From positions 1-64,000 of the forward strand of contig NZ_FNJR01000006.1 of NCBI RefSeq assembly GCF_900104475.1: a DNA stretch of 64,000 nt, written 5' to 3'. Below the pieces are notes generated by a model, which worked only from the letters and a program-made list of their open reading frames with translations, was not told the origin of the DNA and ran no database searches. The first letter of the stretch is position 1. Every line of letters begins with the position of its first letter. Shown in pieces: positions 48,501-56,653 of this stretch. The DNA is from Actinopolyspora xinjiangensis. GTDB lineage: Bacteria > Actinomycetota > Actinomycetes > Mycobacteriales > Pseudonocardiaceae. Made by a program: the position numbers and the translations under genes.

Positions 48501-50535
48501 CGGCTCGGTCGGCTACGACCACAAGGCCATGGGCATCACGGCCAAGGGCGCGTGGGAGAGCGTCAAGCGCCACTTCCGCGAACTCGGCGTCGACACGCAG
48601 CGCGAGGAGTTCACCGTCGTCGGGGTCGGTGACATGGGCGGTGACGTGTTCGGCAACGGGATGCTGCTCTCCGAGCACATCCGGCTGGTGGCCGCTTTCA
48701 ACCACATGCACGTCTTCATCGACCCCGATCCGGATCCCGCCGCCTCGTTCGCCGAACGCTCGCGGTTGTTCGCGATGCCGCGCTCCACGTGGGACGACTA
48801 CGACCGGGGCGTGATCAGCGAGGGCGGTGGTGTCTGGTCACGCTCGGCCAAATCGATCCCACTCAATCCCAGGATCCGGGCGGCACTGGGCATCGACGAG
48901 AGTGTCTCCCGGCTGGCCCCGTCCGAACTGATAAGGGCGATTCTGCGGGCCCCGGTCGATCTGCTGTGGAACGGCGGTATCGGCACCTATGTCAAGGCCA
49001 GTACCCAGACTCACGCGGAGGTGGGGGACAAGGCCAACGACCCGGTCCGGGTGGACGGCGCCGACCTGCGGGCACGGGTGATCGGTGAGGGCGGCAACCT
49101 CGGGATGACCCAGCTCGGACGCATCGAGTTCGCCCGCAACGGTGGCAAGGTCAACACCGACGCTCTGGACAACTCGGCCGGGGTCGACTGCTCGGATCAC
49201 GAGGTCAACATCAAGGTGCTGCTGGACCAGCTCGTCTCCGAGGGGCGGTTGGACCGCGCCCGCCGGGACCAGTTGCTGCGAGAGATGACCGACGAGGTCT
49301 CCGAACTGGTGCTGACCGACAATTACCGGCAGAACGCCGTGCTCGGCACGTCGCGGGCCCACGCGGCACCGATGCTGTCGGTGCACGCCAGGCAGGTCGC
49401 CGAGCTGGAGAAACGCACCGGGCTGGACCGGGAACTGGAGGCGTTGCCGACACCGGAGCAGTTCCGCGCGCTGGAAAAGGCTGGGGAGGGGCTCACCTCG
49501 CCGGAGCTGGCGACCCTGCTCGGGCACGTCAAGCTCTCGCTGAAGCAGGACGTGCTGGCCAGTGACCTCCCCGACACGGAGGCCTTCGCCTCGCGACTGC
49601 CGGAGTACTTCCCGCGCCCGTTGCGGCGGCACTACGGTGACGCGGTGCGCCAGCACCCGCTGCACCGTGAGATCACCACGACGCTGCTGGTCAACGAGGT
49701 GGTCGACGGGGCGGGGGTGTCCTACGCGTACCGCCTCTCGGAGGAGATGAGCGCTGACACCACCGACGCGGTGCGTGCTTTCGAGGTGGTCACCGGGGTC
49801 TACGAACTCCCGGACCTCTGGGAGGAGATCGAACGGCTGCACGGTACGGTGCCCAGCGAAGTGGTCGACTCCATGGTGCTGGAGACCCGCAGGCTGCTCG
49901 ACCGCGCTTCCAGGTGGCTGCTGTCCAACCGCCCCCAACCGTTGGCCATCGGTGCGGAGATCCACCGTTTCCGGCCGGTCGTGTCCGAGCTGGCCGATTC
50001 GGTGTGGGATCTTGTCCAGGGGCGGGCCGCGGCGAACGCCGCTGCCGAGGCCGACCGGTTGGTGAACCAGGGGGTTCCGGAGAAGCTGGCACGCCGGGTG
50101 GCCACTCTGCTGGACACCTTCGCGCTTCTCGACATCACCGAGATAGCCGAACTGGCGGAGCGGGACGCCGGGGTGGCCGCCGAGCGCAGCCCGAGGGAGA
50201 GCGCCGAGCTCTACTTCGCGTTGTCGGAGTACCTCGACATGGAGCGGATGCTGGTCTCGGTCGCCGAGCTCGAACGCGGCAACCGGTGGCACGCCCTGGC
50301 CCGGCTGGCGCTGCGCGACGACTTGTACGCGTCGTTGCGTGCCATCGCGGTGGATGTGCTGCGCGGCAGTGACCCGGAGGATCGCCCGGAGAACAAGATC
50401 GCGCAGTGGGAGTCGGCCAACGCTTCCAGAATCGGCCGTGCGCGGGCCTCGTTGGAGGAGATCAGGCGTTCGGGGCGTCAGGATCTGGCCACGTTGTCGG
50501 TGGCGGCCAGGCAGCTGCGCAGCATGGTGCGCTGA
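45544..50535 (+). CDS. gdh: NAD-specific glutamate dehydrogenase (180-kDa class)
   Basis: A 1663-residue enzyme of the large GDH class first described in Streptomyces clavuligerus and matching mycobacterial Rv2476c. It has N-terminal ACT-like regulatory segments ([20 protein letters not shown]), a central catalytic domain with [32 protein letters not shown] (active-site Lys near residue 895), [15 protein letters not shown] and the NAD-binding part, and a C-terminal helical domain. It converts glutamate to 2-oxoglutarate and ammonia. Start chosen at the ATG at 45544 (GGAG ten bases upstream); GTG at 45538 and TTG at 45526 are alternatives. Confidence 0.95.
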   Translation: [1663 protein letters not shown]

Positions 50536-50687
50536 CGGTGTTCGGGGCCGCCGGACCTGTCGGGCTCGCTCGTACCGTTCGTCGGGTCCGGTTCCGTACC
50601 GTGGCCGCGTACGGTGTAACCGGGCGGTTCGGTGGTCCGCACCGCGCCCGCCGTGTTGTCCGGCTGTCTTCGTGAGGAAGGGAAAAG

Positions 50688-51131
50688 GTGGGAGCCTACG
50701 TCACCGAAGTGCCGCTGCGCTGGTCCGATATGGACGCCTTCGGGCACGTCAACCATGCCAGGACCGTGACGCTGCTCGAGGAGGCCCGGGCGGGGCTGCT
50801 CTTCACCGAAGCGGAGCGGCGTGGCCACGACGGCATGTCGGCGGGGATGGTGGTGGCCCGGTTGTCGGTCGACTACCGCTCCCCGGTGGAGTACCACATG
50901 GGAACCGTGCAGGTGCGCATGTCGGTGCGCGAGCTGCGCACGGCCTCGTTCGTGGTCGACTACACCATGACCGCGGGCGGCGATGATCCGGTGGCCACGG
51001 CGGAAACCCTGATGGTGCCCTATGACCTGCGGGCCGAGCGCCCGCGCCGGCTCACCGACGGTGAGCGTTCGTTCCTCTCGGAGTGGGTGGTCGAGCCGGT
51101 CGTCTCGGACGAGGAGCAACGAATTGCCTGA
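50688..51131 (+). CDS. Acyl-CoA thioesterase, hotdog fold
   Basis: A 147-residue 4HBT-type enzyme: VPLRWSDMDAFGHVNHARTV has the catalytic Asp and the HVNHA motif; VDYRSPVEYHMGTVQVRMSV is the central strand. The order gdh, thioesterase, hypothetical matches mycobacterial Rv2476c-Rv2474c. GTG start after GAGGAAGGGAAAAG. Substrate unknown. Confidence 0.9.
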   Translation: MGAYVTEVPLRWSDMDAFGHVNHARTVTLLEEARAGLLFTEAERRGHDGMSAGMVVARLSVDYRSPVEYHMGTVQVRMSVRELRTASFVVDYTMTAGGDDPVATAETLMVPYDLRAERPRRLTDGERSFLSEWVVEPVVSDEEQRIA

Positions 51132-51765
51132 ACTGCGGATGCCCGACTCGGTCGAACGCGACGATCTGAGCGCGTTCGTGGCGCGTGCCGTGCGGTTGGA
51201 CGGGCAGGCCGTGCTCCGGTTGCGGAACAGGTCCGGTACCGGACGTGTCGACGTCTGGTCGGCTACCCCGTTCGACGCGCTGTGCACTCGTTCGGTGGGA
51301 GGCGAGGTCGAGCCCTCCGACGTGAGTGTCTCCGGCAACGAGCTGCTGGCCGCGTTGACCGTCTCCAACGGGCCGGTCATGGACCCGGGCCCGGAGCGAG
51401 ATCTGCTGTGGCGGTCCGAGCTGCCCCCACCGGAGGGGTGGCGCCACGTGGATGACCTGCCCGCCAGGGTGGTCGGTGAGGTCGCCGAGCAGGGAGTCGG
51501 TGTGGCCAGGCAGAACGTGGGGCCGAAAGGCACCCCGCCCGCTTCGCTGATGGATCAGGAGGTGTTCACGGTCAGCGGGGCGGGACTGCGGGTAACAGTG
51601 CCGCTGCGCTGTCTGTTCGTGCTGACAGGCATGGGGTTCCTGGTCAGTGATCCCTCGGAGGAGGAGATCGTGCGGGTCAGCGCCACCGAGTCGTGGCTGC
51701 GCATCGATTCCCGGTTCGGTGCGGTGGTGCGTCGGAGGCACGCGCTGTTGCCGTTGTTGACCTGA
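51124..51765 (+). CDS. Conserved actinobacterial hypothetical protein (213 aa)
   Basis: Starts at a TTG at 51124 with GGAG upstream and overlaps the thioesterase stop. LPELRMPDSVERDDLSAFVA with RAVRLDGQAVLRLRNRSGTG and TPFDALCTRSVGGEV leads to a C-terminal part with short helices and strands. It resembles the mycobacterial Rv2474c family, always next to this thioesterase. Function unknown. Confidence 0.8.
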   Translation: MPELRMPDSVERDDLSAFVARAVRLDGQAVLRLRNRSGTGRVDVWSATPFDALCTRSVGGEVEPSDVSVSGNELLAALTVSNGPVMDPGPERDLLWRSELPPPEGWRHVDDLPARVVGEVAEQGVGVARQNVGPKGTPPASLMDQEVFTVSGAGLRVTVPLRCLFVLTGMGFLVSDPSEEEIVRVSATESWLRIDSRFGAVVRRRHALLPLLT

Positions 51766-51850
51766 TTCGTTGTTGGCCTGGTGGGCGGTCGTCGTCCTCG
51801 TTCGCCGGAACGCTCCGTCGGGGGTGACGGCGCACTCGTCCGGTGGGCGC

Positions 51851-53113
51851 TCAGGTCAGCCACACCGCCGTGTTCGGGGGAAGGCGTTCACCGTCCAGCG
51901 GCCCGCTGCACAGCACCACCGTGCCCGGCGGTATCGGTACCGTCGAGGTCGAGGTGTTCAGCGCGCAGGTGAGACCGCCATCGTCGCAGCGGAACGCGAG
52001 ACAGCCGCGTGGTGCTCCGTACCACCGCACCGCGGCGTGAGGCGCGATCTCGTGCCGGCGGCGTAGTTCCATCGCGTTGCGGTGCAGCGAGAGCGTCGAG
52101 AGCGGATCCTCCAACTGCGCTTCCACCGTGCTGGCCGCCCAGCTGGGCGGGGTCGGCCACCAGTTTCCCGGCGCGGCGGAGAACCCGAAGGGGGGATGGG
52201 TTCCCTCCCAGGGCATCGGGCCGCGTGCCGGGTGGTTGCTCGTGCGGTCGGGTTTCTCGGACTCCGGCAGCCCCAGTTCCGTACCGTTGTCCACTCCGAC
52301 CACCCCCGGTAGCGCGAATTGGACCAGAGTCATGGCCCGCGCGCGTGCCAGGCCGTTCACGCCTCCCCCGAACCGGGTCGTGGGACGTGGATAATCCCAG
52401 GTGGACAGCGTCCATACCGGCAGACCCGCGTTGTTGCCCGCGTCTTCCAGGACGGTGCGGATGATCCGTTGGATCTCGGCCGCGTCGAACCGTGCGATGC
52501 TGAACCGCATGTCCACTCCCAGGTCGAGCTCGACCAGGTCGCCGAGGTCGGTGTGCCAGCCGTCGACCAGACCGCCGAGGAGGACCGAGCCGTCCCGTTC
52601 GAGCAGCGGGCGGATCAACCGCAGTGCCCGGTGCGTGGACTCGTCGATCGGACCGGTGATTCCGGGGACGGTGGCGACCCGGAAACCGTCGACGCCCCGA
52701 CTGCTCCAGAACCGTACGGACTCCGCCAGCTCGTCCCGGTTCTCGGGGCGGGTGATCTCCGTGCCGTCCACGGCGAGATCGAGCGTCACGCGTATCCCGG
52801 CGGTGTGCGCTTCGGTCAGCAGTGCTTCCAGGGAGTCGAGTGTGCCGACCAGCGGGTCCACATCGCGACCGTGACCGGGTCGTCCCACCGGGGTCGCCAC
52901 CACACCGGTCAACCAGATGGCGTCTATACCGATCAGCTCCAGGTAGCCCAGCCTGTCCCGCACGCCCTCCAGGTCACCGACTCCGTCGGCATCGGAGTCG
53001 CTGAACGCCCGCACGTCGATACGGTAGAAGATCCGGCCTTCCCACCAGCCACGCGTCGCCGGGAAGTTTTCGTGGCTCAAGCTGTTCAAGCCCACGGTGG
53101 CCCATCCTGTCAC
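51851..53113 (-). CDS. GH13-like protein, catalytic residues lost (copy 1)
   Basis: An alpha-amylase-family (GH13) barrel, about 420 residues: FYRIDVRAFSDSDADGVGDL, GYLELIGIDAIWLTGV and GVDGFRVATVPG. The nucleophile Asp of GFRxD is replaced (GFRVA, about 52675); region I DxxxNH is DLAVDG; the general-acid Glu region reads LLGGLVDG; and no HD pair is seen. A C-terminal domain follows (WYGAPRGCLAFRCDDGGLTC, PNTAVWLT). Probably non-catalytic. The start is uncertain: GTG at 53113 is preferred, and upstream starts to 53203 exist. Confidence 0.75.
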   Translation of the reverse strand: MTGWATVGLNSLSHENFPATRGWWEGRIFYRIDVRAFSDSDADGVGDLEGVRDRLGYLELIGIDAIWLTGVVATPVGRPGHGRDVDPLVGTLDSLEALLTEAHTAGIRVTLDLAVDGTEITRPENRDELAESVRFWSSRGVDGFRVATVPGITGPIDESTHRALRLIRPLLERDGSVLLGGLVDGWHTDLGDLVELDLGVDMRFSIARFDAAEIQRIIRTVLEDAGNNAGLPVWTLSTWDYPRPTTRFGGGVNGLARARAMTLVQFALPGVVGVDNGTELGLPESEKPDRTSNHPARGPMPWEGTHPPFGFSAAPGNWWPTPPSWAASTVEAQLEDPLSTLSLHRNAMELRRRHEIAPHAAVRWYGAPRGCLAFRCDDGGLTCALNTSTSTVPIPPGTVVLCSGPLDGERLPPNTAVWLT

Positions 53114-53317
53114 TGACTTTCCCCGTCGCGGTGAGGTCGACGGGATCACGATCGAGTGGATCTTGAAAACTCGTCGATCCGAACGAGGTCGTATTCTCGC
53201 CACCGCGTCCGGGCACTCGCGCTCCGGTCGCGAGGTCCGAGGGTGGTAAGTCCTCGAACGGTCCGCTCGTGCCTCGGTGCGGGGTGAGGTGTTTTCCGGA
53301 GGTGGAAGGTCGGGGAG

Positions 53318-54610
53318 TCAGTTCGCGCTCAGCCAGGCCGCGGAGTTCGGCGGAAGCTGCCCGTCGACCAGGGGGGTGCTGGAGAGGAGCGGCTCGCCGG
53401 GCGGGAGCGGTACCTGGTTCTCCGAGGTGTTGAGCGCGCAGATCACCCCACCCACACCCCGTCGGAACGCCAGGCACCCGTTGGGAGCGCCGTACCATTC
53501 CACGGTGTCCTCGTCGAAGAGTCCTTCGGCGTCGATGCTCTCCTCGGCCTCGGCCCCGGCGCGAGCGGCACGTTTCAGTTCCAGCTCCTGACGGTACAGC
53601 GACAGGGTTGATTCCGCGCTCTCCAACTGGGCCTCGACGGTCAGCTCCCACCAGTCTTCCGGCACGGGCAGGCAGGAAGTGGGGGAGTCGCTGAAGCCGT
53701 ACGGTGGCTTGCCACCCTCCCACGGCATCGGCACCCGCGCTCCGAGGAGCTCACCGGCGCGGTTGTCGTCCTCGACGACCTCCGGCAGACTGAGCTCCTC
53801 GCCGCTGTCGACGCACACGACGCCGGGTAGCGCGAGCAACACCAGCGACATCGCCTGGGCACGTGCACGGCCGAGTGCTCCACCCCCGTAACGGGTGACC
53901 TGCCGCGGTGTGCTCCGTCCGGAGACGATCCAGCCAGGGCGTGTCCCGAATTCCCGGCACGCGGCGAGTTCCTTGCTGATCTTTTCCCGGATGCTGCCCG
54001 CTTCGAACTCGGTTTCCGCCAGCGAGCGGTTGAAGTCGACGTCCCACACGCCTCGACTGGACTGCTGCTCCTCCACCAGCGACCCGATCAGCCTGTCCGA
54101 CTCGTCGGCCAGCGCGGCCCGGATGGCGCGGGAGGTTTCCAGATCGAGTCCGTTCGGGGCGTGCTCCCTGGTGACCCCGCCCCGTCGCGACAGGGCGAGG
54201 CGGAAACCGTCCACTCCCCGGTCGGTCCAGAACCGCAGCGTACGGACCAGCTCCTGCTGTGCGCGGGGCTGCCGCAGATCCGAGATGTCCGCACCGATGT
54301 CGAGGGTCACTCGCAGGCCGCAGTCGTGTGCGGCGGCGGTGAGTAGTTCGAAGGATTCCAGGATCGCGGCGGCCTGTCGCGGATCACCGACGTTGGGCCC
54401 CACTCCGGTCATGGCGACTCCGGTGAGCCACAACGCGTCGATGCCGAGCAGTTCGAGGTATCCCAGCCGGTTGCGCAGACCGTCCAGGTCTCCGATGCCG
54501 TCGCCGTCGGAGTCGGCGAACAGGCGTATGTCGATGGCGTAGTGGGTCGCGTCCCACCACCAGGGGAGCCGCTCCCGGTCGGGGGCGTCTTGCTCTGTCC
54601 AGCGGCGCAC
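53318..54610 (-). CDS. GH13-like protein, catalytic residues lost (copy 2)
   Basis: A paralogue of the gene at 51851, about 430 residues. HYAIDIRLFADSDGDGIGDL, GYLELLGIDALWLTGVAM, then GVDGFRLALSRRGG: again Ala replaces the nucleophile Asp (about 54195); region I reads DIGADI, and the acid region LIGSLVEEQ lacks the expected GE context. The C-terminal part (EWYGAPNGCLAFRRGVGGVI, LPPNSAAWLSAN) parallels copy 1. GTG at 54610 has AAGGGG eight bases upstream; a GTG at 54619 is less well spaced. Both occupy the position of mycobacterial aglA (Rv2471). Confidence 0.78.
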   Translation of the reverse strand: MRRWTEQDAPDRERLPWWWDATHYAIDIRLFADSDGDGIGDLDGLRNRLGYLELLGIDALWLTGVAMTGVGPNVGDPRQAAAILESFELLTAAAHDCGLRVTLDIGADISDLRQPRAQQELVRTLRFWTDRGVDGFRLALSRRGGVTREHAPNGLDLETSRAIRAALADESDRLIGSLVEEQQSSRGVWDVDFNRSLAETEFEAGSIREKISKELAACREFGTRPGWIVSGRSTPRQVTRYGGGALGRARAQAMSLVLLALPGVVCVDSGEELSLPEVVEDDNRAGELLGARVPMPWEGGKPPYGFSDSPTSCLPVPEDWWELTVEAQLESAESTLSLYRQELELKRAARAGAEAEESIDAEGLFDEDTVEWYGAPNGCLAFRRGVGGVICALNTSENQVPLPPGEPLLSSTPLVDGQLPPNSAAWLSAN

Positions 54611-55074
54611 AGTGGTCACCCCTTAACCGCGTCCGGCAACCGGAGCCGAGTGTTCGGCGACGGGGCCGATGTGCTCGGACGCTGGCTGCGACGCCGTTTC
54701 CGGTGTCGATGTTTGTCGATAACCGTCCTACCGCGCACTCGCCCCCGGTGTCCTGTCCGACGTTCCGGCCCGCCGGCCTCGCTCGTGGCAGCGGGGAGCC
54801 GACCGTGAACCGGTGATCCGGTGTGGACCGGTTCCGGAAGTGCGTTCCCGGTGTCGGGGGCGAGCACGCTCGATCAGGATACGCAGCCGTACTGTGAGGT
54901 GTTCGACGGTCCTGACACGGTCCGTCACTCGAACCGGTTGGCGCGGTACCGAGTGTGTCCGGTCCTGGTCCGGCACGGGAGGGCCGGTGGAGGTGTGGCC
55001 GCCGCATTTCCCGGTTGCGCGGTGTGGAATCCGGTGGTCGGCTCAGCCGGGGCGGGGCTGATGGTGGATTCCGG
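54611..55074. other. Intergenic region between GH13-like copy 2 and glbO
   Basis: No convincing gene: the open frames are Arg/Pro-rich and without ribosome-binding sites. The start-side promoter for the minus-strand GH13-like gene should lie here. I see no clear hairpin. Confidence 0.4.
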
Positions 55075-55458
55075 TCAGAACCACGAGTTGACCATGCTGT
55101 GCGCGGCCATCTCGAAGTACTGCCAGAGCCGGTCGCGTTGTTGCCGCGTCAGCTCCACTTCGTCCAGGGCGATTCGCATGCAGCGCAACCAGGCGTCGCG
55201 CTCGGCGAGCCCGATCTTGAAAGGGGCGTGCCGCATCCGCAATCGGGGGTGGCCCCGTTGCTCGGAGTAGGTCTGCGGTCCGCCCCAGTACTGCATGAGG
55301 AACAGGCGAAGCCGTTGTTCGGCGCCGCTGAGGTCCTCCTCCGGATACAGCGGTCGAAGCAGCTCGTCCTTGGCGACCTCCTCGTAGAAGCGAGCCACGA
55401 TGGCGCGGAAGGTGGCTTCGCCGCCGACCTGGTCGTAGAAGGTTTCCGGAGTGCTCAC
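55075..55458 (-). CDS. glbO: Group II truncated haemoglobin GlbO
   Basis: A 127-residue 2-on-2 globin: [63 protein letters not shown] (the proximal His in MRHAPF) and [12 protein letters not shown]. Binds O2 or NO and in mycobacteria (Rv2470) is linked to respiration and redox protection. Start at ATG/GTG 55458, upstream of the MscS gene's end. Confidence 0.95.
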   Translation of the reverse strand: MSTPETFYDQVGGEATFRAIVARFYEEVAKDELLRPLYPEEDLSGAEQRLRLFLMQYWGGPQTYSEQRGHPRLRMRHAPFKIGLAERDAWLRCMRIALDEVELTRQQRDRLWQYFEMAAHSMVNSWF

Positions 55459-55483
55459 ACGCTCTCCTCGCGAGACTTCGACG

Positions 55484-56464
55484 TCACTGCTGTTCGCCCG
55501 GTTCCGGCATCATCCGGCCGGCCGGGTAGGGCGGCTTGATGTCCGCGTCGTCGTAGGCCCGTTTGATCTCGGCGCGGAGCAGGCGCTGCACGGCCCACTG
55601 CTGTCCCGGACGCACCTTGGCGGTCAACCGCAACGTGATCGTATCCGAGGTGATCTGGTTGATGCCGAGCATCTCCGGCTTCTCCAACACGTCCTTGGAG
55701 AGGGGTTCCCGCTGCGCCGCCGTCGCCGCGACCGACTGCGCCACCTCCTGGGCGCGGCCCACGTCACTGCTGTGGGCCACGGGCAGGTCCACCACGGCGA
55801 CCGCGTATCCCTGGCTGGAGTTGCCGACCCGCATGATCTCGCCGTTGCGCACGTACCAGACGGTGCCGTTGATGTCCCGCAGCGTGGTCACCCGCAGTCC
55901 CACCGTCTCCACGGTACCGCTGGCCTCGCCGAGGTCCACCCAGTCGCCGACCCCGTACTGGTCCTCGATCATCATGAACATGCCGGACAGGAAGTCCCGC
56001 ACCAGGTTCTGCGCACCGAAGCCCAGCGCGACACCCACGATTCCGGCCGAGGCGATCAGCGGTGCCAGGTCCACGCCGAACTGCTGCAGGACGTAGAAAC
56101 CGGCGAACACGAAGATCACGAAACTGATCACCGACTTCAGCACCGAGCCCAGCGTCCGCGCGCGTTGGCTCCGCTGTTCGGCCAAGGTCTCGCCCGAGAC
56201 CGATTCGCCCCGTCGCTCCCGCAGTGGTTGCAGCAGCTTCGGTGCCTCGCCGTTGGTGCGGCTGAGCCTGGTGATGATCCGGTGCAGCACGTGGCGCACC
56301 ACGAACGCCAGCACGACGATCAGCAGGACCCTCAGCGGCGTGACGATCAGCATCTCCGAGTAGTTGGCCAGCCACGCGTTGTTGGTCCAGTCGAGCAGGG
56401 TCTCGCACCACCGGCTGGACCCGTCCGAGCACTGGGACTGCGCCAGGGGCAACGTGGTCGTCAT
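55484..56464 (-). CDS. mscS: Small-conductance mechanosensitive channel (MscS family)
   Basis: A 326-residue protein. Three predicted membrane helices ([60 protein letters not shown]) lead into the pore-lining [20 protein letters not shown] and the beta domain [20 protein letters not shown], hallmarks of MscS. An extra charged loop (residues 60-100) precedes the second helix. Releases solutes at hypo-osmotic shock. It lies 25 bp downstream in gene order from glbO on the same strand. ATG at 56464 chosen. Confidence 0.92.
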   Translation of the reverse strand: MTTTLPLAQSQCSDGSSRWCETLLDWTNNAWLANYSEMLIVTPLRVLLIVVLAFVVRHVLHRIITRLSRTNGEAPKLLQPLRERRGESVSGETLAEQRSQRARTLGSVLKSVISFVIFVFAGFYVLQQFGVDLAPLIASAGIVGVALGFGAQNLVRDFLSGMFMMIEDQYGVGDWVDLGEASGTVETVGLRVTTLRDINGTVWYVRNGEIMRVGNSSQGYAVAVVDLPVAHSSDVGRAQEVAQSVAATAAQREPLSKDVLEKPEMLGINQITSDTITLRLTAKVRPGQQWAVQRLLRAEIKRAYDDADIKPPYPAGRMMPEPGEQQ

Positions 56465-56653
56465 GGTTTCGGGGCTCCACGCGGATGTCGGGAGGTTCTT
56501 CACGGTTCGCGCACGGGAGTGCTTTCCCACACGTGCGTTTCGGCGACCCGACTGGCAGGCCGGTACGCCCGATGCCGTCGAGCGAGCTTCGTGAACGCCC
56601 CGCCGTCCACGACGCGAGCGCGGGCGCGTGGGAAAGCGCCCGTCGCTGCCCTG

